A DNA stretch of 64,000 bases, from NCBI GenBank assembly GCA_032718475.1, contig JAUCBJ010004610.1, positions 1-64,000 of the forward strand. Direction: 5' to 3'. The notes under the pieces were generated by a model. That model searched no databases and was not told the DNA's origin. It saw only the letters and a list, made by a program, of their open reading frames with translations. This stretch comes from Nemertoderma westbladi (taxonomy: Eukaryota > Xenacoelomorpha > Nemertodermatida > Nemertodermatidae). The stretch's first letter is position 1. Each line of letters starts with the position of its first letter. A program made the translations under genes and the position numbers. Of this stretch, positions 1 through 13,300 are shown one piece after another.

Positions 1-1196
1 AAAACATAAACGAATCGCCCAAATGACAGTAAGGTACAATTATAGCCATATATATTACATATACATATATACATATTATTATAGCCACATTATAATTACA
101 TGCATACATAAAAGTATATATATATATACGGTGATTAACAATAGACAAGGTGTGTATAACAAAAACAGTACGGTTCAATAAAGCAAGACTACTAAATAAC
201 AAAATAGTTTGTGAATGAGGGCCCAGATTAAATCAATATTGAAACTTTGTTAGATTAAATTAATAGGTTGTGTGAAGGAGATAGTTAGTACTTATTTTTA
301 GTTAATCTATTAGTACCCAGATTCTAACAGTGGCGCTAAGTGCGTCCAGTTTGTTCACAATCGAGGTTAAGGTATCTTTGTCGTCGTGGAGTTCGGTCCG
401 TCCGTGGAGTTGGTGACCTCCTTTATTACATTTTTCGCTACCGGTACCAGTCGTCATGTTGCGGCGTTGGTGAGATTGGTTTAAAACGCAGTCACTCCTC
501 AGGCGAATTAGTATTACAATGAAGATTAAATCGTGTTATAGTTAAAAATACCAGAGTACAATTAGTACGCCATTCAGTTTTTATAGGTCGGAAAATAGCA
601 GTAATCAGACTTATTCAGACATAGCACCCGCACTGCTGTACTGACCTACACTACTGCTTCTCCTACTCAGGTCCCTCTCAGTAATGGTACGGTGGTACAT
701 CACTGAGCCGGTTCCGCTCAGTAGTGGTACGGTGGTACATCACTGAGCCGGTCCCTCGGTAGTGGTACAGCACTGAGCCGGTCCCCCTGAGTAGTGGTAC
801 GGTGGTACATCACTGAGCCGGTCCCTCGGTAGTGGTACAGCACTGAGCCGGTCCCCCTGAGTAGTGGTGCGGTGGTACAGCACTTAGCCTGTCCCTCGGT
901 AGTGGTACATCACTGAGCCGGTCCCATTCAGTTGTGGTGTGGTACAGCACTGAGCCGGTCCCGCTCAGTGGTGGTCCAATAAGAAAATGGAAAGAGCAAA
1001 AAATATTATGTTAGTTAAACATCAATGTGCAACTATTAACCGAATATATGATTAGTCTAATATTATGGTAAATAGTTTCAAAAAGTTAACCATGTCTGTA
1101 AATAGGCAAAGGTTTGAAGTGAGATGGTCTATATCAAGCAGTGAAAAACAATTAAAAACAAACAAGAAACAATATACAAAAGTTTATATGTCTTAC
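1..1196. other. non-coding, probable cadherin intron
   Basis: No convincing gene is seen. The segment is AT-rich and contains a GC-richer minisatellite (annotated separately). It probably belongs to the intron downstream of the last visible cadherin exon, because the donor at 1196/1195 implies the gene continues beyond the left edge. Short ORFs here have no recognisable domain. Confidence 0.5.
668..975. repeat. minisatellite, TGGTACATCACTGAGCCGGTCC-like units
   Basis: The block GGTGGTACATCACTGAGCC recurs with alternating spacing. Short units (CCCTCGGTAGTGGTACA...) alternate with longer ones containing a CAGTAGTGGTACGG segment, giving a higher-order pattern over about 300 bp. It is GC-richer than its surroundings. 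No coding frame is claimed. Confidence 0.85.
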
Positions 1197-1315
1197 CGTT
1201 TTCGTCGTAATTGTATTTAGAATTCCCAGTATATGTCGGAGCTTCATTAACATTCTTTACATTAACAGTTATTGTTGTCGGACTTCCAATAGGACCAGTT
1301 CCGCTATCTGTGGCT
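1197..1315 (-). CDS. cadherin gene exon 8 (EC second half)
   Basis: The exon is 119 bp, phase 2 to phase 1, between ATTACAG and GTAAGA. It encodes ATDSGTGPIGSPTTITV, NVKNVNEAPTYTGNS and KYNYDEN, a textbook EC repeat end. The gene continues to the left beyond the window. Confidence 0.92.
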
Positions 1316-4300
1316 CTGTAATACATTAAGAACGTTTCAGACTAAAATTATAATACACTACTAAAGTATAAAGTATATTAAACGATTATACCTATTGATG
1401 TAGAGGTTGAGTTGACATGATCAGTGGCAATTAAGTTCATTAGCAGTAGCGGGATTTGTTTTTAATTGTAAATGAATAAATTACATTATATATTAACAAT
1501 GTTTACGTATTAGTTACTAAGAACTACTAAAAACAAAAACGTGAACTTGGATTCATCCAGCAGAACATCAAACAAAGTATTCAGCGATTGGAAGGAATTG
1601 TTGGTAACGTAAAAGACATCTGCTCCCTATCATATACTGAGATATGCTGAAGACATAGAGATTTGTTTTAACCATATAGTTAAATTTTTTATTTATGTGC
1701 AATTTTAGCTTCTTGTTCGACCATTTTACTAAATAAAGCCGCTGGGGCTTCGTGCCAGAGAATTAATAATACTAATAAAAGTGTATGTGTGTGTGTGTAG
1801 TGATGTGAGGTCTAATTCTATATTCGGCTAATTTGAATTGAATAATACCGGTATTTGAATTACCGGCTAACTCTAAATAGCTACAACTAATAGGCCTACT
1901 GATTGAGTGATAGTATTATATTTATTGATTGATTACAATCCAGTTCCTGATGGAATCGGCTTGCCGATAGATATTAATTTTAAAGAACATTGAATTATTT
2001 TATTGTTTTTTTTGTTATTGTTATTATTAATATTAATTTATATTTTACTGTGTTTAATGTGCTTTATGTGCCAACACCCTGGCGTGATTCAGTTAATACA
2101 ATAATAAAACTGTAGAATGTGAGACTGAACTGCTAGGTCGACGGCGCTACCAGTACCGCATTTAAAAAATACGCATTCACTCAAATGTGTACTCGCGTAC
2201 CCAATCAATTAACTCGCATATTGCAGATAGCGACATTGTCCATGATCAAACAAAAATTAAGAAAATTACAAATTATATTTAAAGTAATTAAACAATAAAG
2301 GGGCGAGGTGAAAATTAAACTTACGTAACAACCAGAGTGTAGGTCAATGTTTGACCAACTTTCTCGAAATCGAAAGCAGCTTTTGGTTGAAGAACCCCGG
2401 TGGATGTTAAAGTGAAGTCACCGGCACCAGTACCGGACAGCGCGTAGGTTAAAGTACCCCAATTATTCGCGGTATCTTCATCACTAGCCAGTGTAGCAAA
2501 GTCGGGTGCGGTAGGGAAGCTGCTGACTAAAAAATCGACAATAGATTCAATTGACTATGTTATTTTGCAGAATGGAACTGTATGTAGTACAGTATCTTAA
2601 TATTTGTATTATAATTCATTCAGGTATATTTAATCATTTTAAATGATATAAAACCATTAATTATTGTGACCTATTGTTATTGATATTGATTAATACATTT
2701 ATGAACTATTTCTAGTGATACGTCAGATGTCATGTAGCAGCAACATTGTTGAACCTATGTAACACTCACATGGGTGTAACCCAACTAACTAGCTGGGGTG
2801 GGTGTGTAATACTGTGTGAAACATAGAGCATAATACTGGTATAATTTAGGGTGAAACATAGAGCATAATACTGGTATTATTTAGTATGACATAGAGCATA
2901 ATACTGGTATTATTTAGTGTGTAAACATAGAGCATAATACTGGCATTATTTAGTGTGACATAGAGCATACTAGTGGTATTATTTAGTGTGAAACATAGAG
3001 CATAATACTGGTATTATTTAGTGTGAAACATAGAGCATAATACTGGTATTATTTAGTGTGAAACATAGAGCATAATACTGGTATTATTTAGTGTGAAACA
3101 TAGAGCAAAATACTGGTATTATTTAGTGTGAAACATAGAGCATAATACTGGTATTATTTAGTATGACATAGAGCATAATAGTGGTATTATTTAGTGTGAA
3201 ACATAGAGCATAATACTGGTATTATTTAGTGTGATATAAAGCATAATACTGGTATTATTTAGTGTGAAACATAGAGCATAATACTGGTATTATTTAGTGT
3301 GAAACATAGAGCATAATACTGCTATTATGTAGTGTGAAACATAGAGCATAATACTGGTATTATTTAGTATGAGATAGAGTATAATAGTGGTATTATTTGT
3401 GGTTGTATCTTGTACTGTTTGTTCCTCAATAGCAATAAAAGCTGAGCTGAGCTTCTTTAAATCTCAAATAGCTTCTATAATCTCAAAGTCAGTACAATTT
3501 ATATACAACAAATATTTAAATTTCCAGAAATGTGTGCGCTTGAGCAGTAACACAGTAACACACTGTATTAGCTAAGTAGTGCTGAGTTATTACATATATA
3601 TTAATTTAATTAACCCTTTATTACATATTTTCTCAGTACAATTTGACATATCTACAGTAGTATCTACATTACATCTCGAATATTGCCAATATAATGACGA
3701 ATTTGTGGTATTAAATTTATTGACATACTATTATTGTGACAAAGTAGCGCTATTTCATTTAAATTAGTTTTTCATAGATATTGGTTAGATTATGACAAAT
3801 TGTTAAATTACATAAATTTGAATTCGAACTGATTAATAAATTGTAGTACGTGTACGGTTTAGGCCCTACTGTATTCTTTGGTTGTATTGGCGGTAAATTC
3901 AAATTCTACTACACTGATTGATTTTGTGCTGTATGTGTGTGAGAGCATTTCGGTATTTGATAAAGACCCGTAATGGGCCGAAATATAATATAGCTTTCTT
4001 TAACTGACAGTTGTTATTCGCAGTGGTAGTTCCTTTGTCAACATATATTATATTTAACTACCGTTCTGGAGGGCTTCTCTTTGTCTCTTTATATATAATA
4101 TATGTAATATATATAATGCAGCTGCGATGCAGCATGCCACTAATAGTAGTAGTAGTATGTTGGTGTGTTCGGTGAATTACTTAATGGACAGTGAGTATTT
4201 TGTGTATGATGCAAATGAGTTAAATAAGACTTTAATGTATGTACTAGTATAATATCTACTACTTTATTGCAATGTCCGCGACTCGATTAGATACGAATCA

Positions 4301-7300
4301 ACAACTTCCTACCCCCCCCCCCCCCCCCCCTAATTATATTAAAATGATTCTAAAGAATGTCGAAAGAATAACTCTCCCACATGGTCTTCTATAATTATCT
4401 ATATTCTATACGTATTCTGTATCTAAATCCAATAGGCCATCATGACTCACGATTTTCGTTGAGGTCAAAAGTCATCGTACCACTCCATGTGGAAGCTTCA
4501 TTAATATCATCTATTACAATCTTCACAGCGGCGGGGGTTGTAGCAGTCCCATCAGAAGCACTGAGAAAACAAAGTACATATTTATAGCAATTGTATGTAA
4601 AACCCGAGACTATGTTAGTAACATATCATCTATATCAATAAGTTGGGTGGAATGGAAAGCAATAACAGAGGATGATAAATACCAATATAATATGGTTTGT
4701 GATGACATGTTATTAGAGAACACTCGGCAAACCAATATGAACCTATGTGGCATGTGGAATGGATAGTACCAAGTAACAATTTATATAGGATGACATTGCA
4801 CGAGTAACACAGCCAAGATTGAACATGCCAATTTGTATTGTTATTGGTGTTATGGGTGAATGAGTGGTTTCATATTTTTATAGGGCACCTTTTTGTTGGG
4901 CACAGCTTTTACTTTTTTTTAAATATACCAGTCGCAATTCTCTATGGGTGTAACTGTCCTAGTAGCTAGAGTGTATAATTAATCATTGCGGCCGTGATGG
5001 TTCATGGTTAATATACACTACCCTTTCATTGTAGCGAGTGGTTAAAGACGGCCAAGTACTGTAGGGTTGAGCACAGTGGCAGCAGATGATGGTATGACAG
5101 ATGGGAGGCCATGAGGAGGTAAATGGCGGACATACAAGGTATCAGATTGTATTTCCAGGTCTATCTTTTACCTAAGCCGCTTAGCTGAATGGTTAGAGCG
5201 TCAGACTTCCAACCCCGAGGTCACCAGTTCGATCCAACCTGGACGTCACTGCCGACTTTGCAAAAGCTGTGCCCAACAAAAAGTTATAAAAATTTGTATT
5301 GTAGGAAACATATTGTAGTACTTAGGGGGATTAGATAGTTTTATAGATACATTATGTAAAAAAAAAATAAGAAATACACAAAACAATGTATATAGGAATT
5401 GTCCAACATAAAGTATAGGATAAGCTTTGCAGCTTCTTTCCAAGGGGGTCCTTTATCCATTAATGTTAGGGGTCATTGTTTCCTTATGAATGAATAAATG
5501 AATAGATCATTTATAATGTCTTGGGCACAACAGCGGCCCCCAACCAACAATGGCTTATAAGACATCAAATTTTATACAAATAAACTACCAAATAATACAC
5601 AATTAACCAATTAACCTTATAGAGTCCACTACACTACATTATATAGTGGCCGATAAGTGCCAAACGAACACCTGTTGGTCAGTGCATTTTTATGATTATA
5701 TTGATATTGATGTTGTTACTATATATCACAATATTTGATTAATTATGTTGCTTAGAAACAATGACAGCAGAATTAGAGATAGTTTTTTTTCATTGAAATG
5801 AAATAAAGATACAAGATACCCAAATTTTAGCAGCATAATAATATTAAGAACAATAGAACAGTAGCTGCTATTGATTTTCGTTTGAATAATATTGTCACGC
5901 CATTGTAACATGTTTCTTCAATTGCCTTTGATGATTCACATATAGTTGAATCAATAAATTCGTCAATTAATTATTATAAATATGTAATTTAGCTAAGATA
6001 ATGACATATACTGTAACATAGATAAGATATATATAACAACAAACGTTATTATGACGTCATATGACTTCGCATCTTTCTCATAATCGAATGCGGCTTTATT
6101 CGAGAGAACTCCTGCTGTTAAGGTAAACTTGGCTGCATCGGTTCCTGATAGAGTGTAAGTCAACGTGTTTGCAGGAACATCAACATCAGAGAAAAGTGTT
6201 GTAAAATCTCGATTGAAAGTTCCTGGATTTAAATAATAATAAATTCAAATAAATTAATAACAATGAGACTGTATATTGACAATATAAAAAACATTACTGA
6301 ATTTGGAATAATGCTAAATTTGATCCATATTCTATCCTGCACTCCCAATTTGGTCATGGTGGGAACCCCCAAAATAATAGAATAAAAATAAAAATGAAAC
6401 ACTCGCTCAATATTTTCCATGATTTTAACACGATAATTTTCATTTTTTATAACAATTATAAAAATGAAATAATCTCATTATAAATAAATCCCAAAAAAAT
6501 TTAAAAAAATCTAAAAAAATAATTAAATTATAAATAATCTCATATCTCATTCGAAAAACTTAAATATTGGATATCTATGTGGTTAGTCTAAGAATGTTAT
6601 GTAGCATTTTCTACAATGGGAAAAAAAGGAAAAATAATTAAGTGTTAAATTACTTTATTACCAAAGGAAACTGGCTAGACATTTGTGCCAAAAACAAAGG
6701 CGACTTTACATCCAAAGGCATTTCGGTTTTACATTTTGATAGAACATCTACTATAGATACTATAGTAGGTCATAGATAGAACACTAGTGCAATTCGTTAT
6801 AAGTCAATATTTATAACCACATATTTTATTATTATAATAATCTGTTACTGTTAGGGATCTAATAATTGTACGATCTTTTTTGTAGTGATTTTCCTTTAAT
6901 AGTCAATCGTCTATTTGGGGTTTGGTAGGTTAGCTAGTTTATTATTGTTCTGTTCAAAAAACAGTGTGAATTGGTCCTCGGGAAAGAGACAACTAGTCCT
7001 GGGCGATATGTCCAGATGATATATTTGGAATGACAACTCTGAGACGAATAATAATTATAGGAACAATTTGTTTCTGACAAATTATTTTGGGAAGAGGATT
7101 AGGTCATTCTTGGATATGTGTCAATGTGCGGCACGAAAAATACAAGTAGCACAAATTTGATAATCAAAAACCGGGATGAAAAGACTGGGACAACCAGAAT
7201 TATATCTTGCTGATTGATCTGATATTTGGCTTGAATTAATTCAAGCAAGCAAGCAAAGCAAGCAAAAGCAAAGATTTGGGTGTGCTGAAGGCGCTACACT

Positions 7301-10300
7301 ATGAACATGACAGGCTTACCAACCTTGTACATGATTGAAAGTTGTTAATACAATGTGTGTATGCAATCATGCATATGAATATATTATAACTAATTATTAA
7401 TATAAAGTAATAAATAATTATATGTAATACACATATATTTGACGATAAATGAATATAAATATATTGTCAATTACCATCTTCATCATAGTTGTAGCTCGCA
7501 GCTCCAGTGTATGTAGGGGGGTCATTGAGATTGATTGCGGTTACCGTTACTGGAATCGTTACTGCTTGTGGTGTTAATTCTCCGCTTTCAGTACATCTAC
7601 GATAAAAAAAAAACGGTCAATATTAATGTGATAGATAACATGCATTTCAGCCCATGCTTACAGGTCAGGTCAGGTATTCTAGGTCATTGATCAAGAAAAC
7701 TTGCCACCTCCATGCAGCATAAAGGAGGTGCCACCTGTAGCTGCATAGACCCTCTTTTACTAGGGCAAATCTGGTCCTGTAACTAGGACCCCCTTCGTTC
7801 TGGGATAAGGACGCCCTTGGTCCTGGATTAAGGACCCATATACTTGGCTGCATGGGTATATGGCCTGACCAGGCAGATGGTGATCTACCAATGGCTGGTC
7901 AGGAGTAGAGTGTTCTCATGTCCACTCTGAGAGCACTTCACTGCGACCTGCACCTGGCAGCAAGGGTACAGGGCATGACCCAGCAGATAAGCTGCAACAG
8001 CCAATGGTGGGTCATGTGCGCCAGAGTAGATATGGGTGATGGGCCTCATATCTGACTCCATTGCGACACCCACCCTGTGGAATGGCAAACCAGGGTGTGG
8101 TATTTGCCCCGAGAGCTGACTCGGCAAAAAAGCACCCATCAACCCCCACTATGGATTACATTAGCAATGCGGAGGTCCGGCCACTAGAGGCCAGTGGAAT
8201 TACCGGACACAATCGGCCTCACAGGCGTCAGTTAACTCCTGACCGGCTGCCTGTCTCATCCCCTACTGGAGAGAGAGCAGCCAACAATTCTTTGAGTCCC
8301 TTTCCTGATGACCTTTCTGGCCCAAACCCTGGGTCACCAGGAAGGCCAGATTGTGATGGGGAGAGGGATTCTGGAGTTGGAGGCTACTCTCATGTTCCAC
8401 CCCGACCAACAAAGCCATTGGTGAATCTGAGGCAAGTCACAAGACTAGCCTCAGTAAACACCCTAACACTCGGGTCCCCAATGCGACAAGGTGAGCTGAC
8501 TGCCTTGGCAGATAAGCTTTCTCTTAGCGCAGTGGGTGTTCAAGAGCACCGAATGCAGACTGGACAGACTGATGAGGTTCTGATTAAGGACATGGGGGGC
8601 GGTTGGCGACTCGCCCTCGCGTCAGCAGATGATAGTGGCAATGGTGGAATTGGTCTATTGATGAATCCAACTGCACATGCAGCATTGGACAAAATAGACC
8701 AAATCTCTAACCGCATCATCCGTTGCCACTTCTCATGTTCTGGAAGACTGGCTAAGAAGTTTCCTAAGGTGGTTCTGATTGTGTGCTACTCTCCAACTAG
8801 TGTTGCCCCTGTAGAGGAGGTGGAAAATTTCTACCACAATCTACAAGCAGCTACTGATGAAGTGGATCAGCATGCATTCTTAACATTCCTGGGAGACTTT
8901 AATGCAAGTCTGCATCAATCACCTACATCGCCCTGGGTCTATAGCAATAGTGTTAACCGAAATTCTGTCCATCTTCAGGATTTTATCTCTGGAAATAGAT
9001 TGTTTTCGGCTGGAACCCAGTTCAAGAAGCGAACTGGAAAGCTATGGACTCATAGTGGACCCAGTGGTCACAAGTCCCAGATAGACCATATTATTCTGTT
9101 TCGTAGGAAATACAGGAGCTCTATACAAGACTGTAATGCATTTACACTTCGACCCTTCTCCAGTGATCACCGCCTTATTGTGGCCAAGGTAAGACTTAGT
9201 CTGCGTGCTAGCAGAACAACGAAATCTGCCTTGCCGCGGCATGACTGGTCCTCTCTGTTGCAACAGCCAAGTGTGAGATCCAGCTTCACACTACAGCTGA
9301 GCAACAGGTATGAGGCTCTGAGTTAAGTTATCAGCTGCAGAAACAGTTCCTGTATACCCTCGAAACAGGAAAGGGCCCCCTGGACTGACAACAAAATTCA
9401 GAAGTGCCGAAATGACCTTCATAAGGCGCAGAAAGAGTCCCGACTCAAACAGACTACAGCGGCCAAGAATGCAGTTAAGGCTGCATCTAGGTCCCTGAAC
9501 AGGCAGTACTCTGCTAATCTACAGGAGCTAATAAACCAACAGGTTGATGCCATCAATGATGCTGACGACAGCAGGCAATCATCCCAAGCATGGAAATCGA
9601 TCAATCTGCTTACTGGGCGGAAAAGCCAACCAACCACCAAGGTTAAGGCTGAATCGCCAGCCGATCGCCTCAATGGTTGGAAAGCCCACTTTGAAAAGGT
9701 CCTCAATAATGACAGGGTATTGCCTGATAACTTTATAGAAGTAAAAGTGTCTGAGTCTTTACTCCCAGATATTCCCATTGGCGATATCTCCTTTGCAGAA
9801 GTGAAGACTGCTGCAAAGAGCATTAAGACCAATCGTGCCAGTGGAGTAGATGGTGTTCCCCCTGAGGTCTTTAAAATACCTGAGTGTTTAAAGCTCATCT
9901 ATCCCATCATAGTAGACATGTACCGAACAACAAGAGTCCCACAAGAAATGAAAACAAATAAGTTGGTGCCTGTTCCCAAGAAGGGCAACCTAACACTCTA
10001 TGGTTCTTTTCGGGGAATCTCATTGATCTCGATTGCTGCAAGCTATACAATAGGATTCTATTAAATCGCATCAGGGATCCCATTGAGAGACTGCTCCGTG
10101 GAAATCAGAATGGGTTCCGTAAAGGTCGTGGGACCATGGAGCCCATTTTGGCACTTAGAAGGATAATTGAAGAGTTATCAAAAAAGAAAGACAGGCATCT
10201 GGCTGTTATCTTTGTTGACTTCTTCAAGGCCTTTGATTCAGTCTCTCGCTAACGTATGTTCAGCATACTTTCATTATATGGGATTCCTGATGAAATTATT

Positions 10301-13300
10301 GCAGCAATCAGATCAGTATACGATGGTTCGACAACATTTGTGTCTACTGTTGATGGTGACACAGAACCATTTGAAGTGTTATGGGGCGTCCTCCAAGGAG
10401 ACACACTTGCACCATTCTTGTTCATTATTGTGGTTGACTATGTTCTACGCATGTCCTTAGATCATTATAATGATGATGGGGTGATGATAACTCCACCTAC
10501 TGGCTCCAGAAGTCGAGGAAATCCTGCCAAGTACCAAACCCACTTATGAGCTATATATGGCTTACCTGGAAGGATCATAAGCCGATAGACCAGTGGATCC
10601 ACTGGGAAAATGGTAAAATAATACCTAAAGGTCGCCCGATTATAGCCTCCACCTTTTCATTAACAGCCCCCCTATCTAAATTTTGTCATTCCATTCTATC
10701 CCCAATTATGGTATCCTTACAGTCGTATGTTCCAAGTTCTTACGCATTCAAATCTAGCATACCACCCATAATAGATGGAGATATCACCATGGTTACATTA
10801 GACATCGTGGACATGTTCACGAATATAGATTTAGATCTTGGTTGCGCTGCACTTTTAGCAGCCTTAGAGGAGGACACTACACTAGAAAGTAGAACTTCTC
10901 TAACTTGTGTTGAAATTGTATCACTGGTGCGATTTGTTTTAACTCACAATTATTTCCAGTACAGAAATAAGATATATTTACAGATTAAGGGTGGTGCAAT
11001 GGGAGGCAGTGTGTCTGTTGCCTACTCATGTATAGCGGTGTCACGTTTAGAACTACACTTTATAAGTACTTTTATTTACCCTCCCATTTTCTACCGTAGA
11101 GTAGTAGACGATGGCTTCTTATTGTTCAATAAGTTATTAAATGTTAGTGATATTGAAGTAATTTTAGCTAATGCTAATAATGCCTCAGTCGCACTATACA
11201 ATAATAGCGATATTAAGTATACCGCTGAATTCTCTTCAGAAAGTATTACCTTTCTAGATATGACTATAACCGTAATTAATAATATGTTAATTGTATCGCC
11301 TTATAAAAAGCCATGCAGTAACAAGGTCCCCATTAACTTCAACAGTGCACATGGACCCATTATGCTTACTAACATAGTTAAATCACAACTGTTACGACTT
11401 AGGAGACTGTCAGATAGACTCGAAGACTACGCAATATACCGGGATAAATACCTTGTAGGGTGTTTAACCCAAGGATACCCCACACGTATAATCCGCTCAC
11501 TACGACGTTGGGAACCGCAGGTTAACCCAACACCGGTTGAGCCTGTCGACACCTACTATTTAACAGTACCGCCCCAGTTCCTAATACCGATTAAGTCTGT
11601 ACTCACGAGTTTTACTCACTATCTAAAAAATATTAATCTAGTTGTTATTTCACAGCTAGGTATAAGCCTCGGTAATATACTATTTACAAAGAATACCGTG
11701 CCCAAATTACCAGGTAAAGGAAATTTCCCATGCAAGACCAAGGGGTGTCTTACTTGCCACTCAGTAACCAAAGATACCGAGACTCCATGGGGTGATACTA
11801 TTCCAGAACGTTTCACGTGTAGGTCCAATAACGTGCTATATACGATAAGGTGCAAAGTTCATAGCGACCAATTTTATTTGGGCGAAACTATGCAACGATT
11901 ACACCTCCGAATGAACAATCACCGCTCTAACATACGTAACCCCCCATGGTATCACACACACGTTGATGAAGTTATCACACGACACGATGCACTCCTACTT
12001 AAGCACTTCGATACCTGTACACTTGATAATTTCAGCGTCACTGCCTCTTTACACTGTAGAGATGACACACTACGTCTTGCTTATGAAAGCTGGTATATTA
12101 ACACTTTACGTCCCCCACTAAATAAAGTTCTACCGCCAATATAATTCCACTCATTATCATTCGTAATTTCAATATTGTAGTAAGAATTTATTAATTTAAT
12201 ATTGGTGCTTATATCATACTATTATGCGTTAAATTGTGGTTTTCAAATCGTTTCCAGTATTGGTGCTACTATATAAACAAACATTCCACTTCCAAACTAA
12301 AAGTTTTTATATTTGATTTTATACTATTTTTATTATTATTAATATTGTTGATTTCTTAATTAGTCTATTTGCTATATCCAACTACAGTTCATATCGGTTC
12401 ATTTCTCTACTCTAACTACTGTACTATCCGTGAATAAATTTAAATAATATAACTTTTAAATTTCTAATATTGGTGCTTTCAATTAACTACAGTAGATAAT
12501 TTTCCAAATTTATTTCAGGTGCATATAGGTAGTTCCATTAGGTATGCAATTTAATGTATTAGTAGTGTATTATTAATTATCATTATTATTAATATTGGTG
12601 ACCCTACTTTAAAACTTATCCAATTACATTTATTTCCTAACTACAGTACTTTTACCGGTAGTGGCACGTGATTGGCTACTGTCCTGAGCAATACATTGTT
12701 TAGGCTGTACCGGTACCGGTCACTTTTCTGTATTTTGCAGTTGTGCCTGTATAAATTTAAATTTCTGTTTTTCTGTTATTCTAATAATCGCCTGAAGAAG
12801 GGTTTAGGCCCGAAAGGCCTCGCGAATAATAATAATACAAACGTTTTTATTGCTGGGGAAGACCCTCTATCCTTAACATATTATAAATGCCAAGTACCTA
12901 ACTGATCTAGACTTTGCTGATGACTTAAGAGTACTCTCAGAATCACTAGAGGGAGCCCAGCTGCTCCTCAGCTCATTAGAACATGCTGCTTCTAGTGTTG
13001 GTCTTTTTATTAACTCCAGAAAGACCAAAATTCTGACAGTTAACTTTGAAAGTCCTCAGCAAGTCTCTGATCGGATGAGCATAAGCTCAAAGGATGGTAT
13101 GCTTGAGCATGTGGACGACTTCTGTTACCTGGGATCATGGATCCGGAAGTCAGATGAGGACCTTCGAATACATAAGGGAAAGGCATGGGCAGCCTTGAAT
13201 AGGCTTTCCAGGATTTGGAAGTCACCGAGAATTAATCAGAAACTTAAGGTCCGATTATTTAGAGCAGCAGTAGTTCCAGTACTCCTCTACGGGAGTCCAT

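Noticed and set aside
340-522. 60-aa Arg-rich ORF
   Set aside because: No homology, no conserved features, surrounded by non-coding repeats.
3387-3767. Short ORFs after the 35-bp minisatellite
   Set aside because: AT-rich random frames with no domain, located in a cadherin intron.
5175-5245. Functional tRNA gene
   Set aside because: A- and B-box-like motifs are present, but anticodon, T and acceptor stems do not pair properly.
12780-12830. Hammerhead ribozyme-like core (CTGAAGA ... GAAA) near the Penelope-like 3' end, also at 26850-26880
   Set aside because: In the copy at 26860 the sequences flanking the core pair with each other (CTAGC/GCTAG), giving a simple hairpin and not the three-stem hammerhead fold. 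The core also deviates from CTGATGA. A covariance-model search would be needed.
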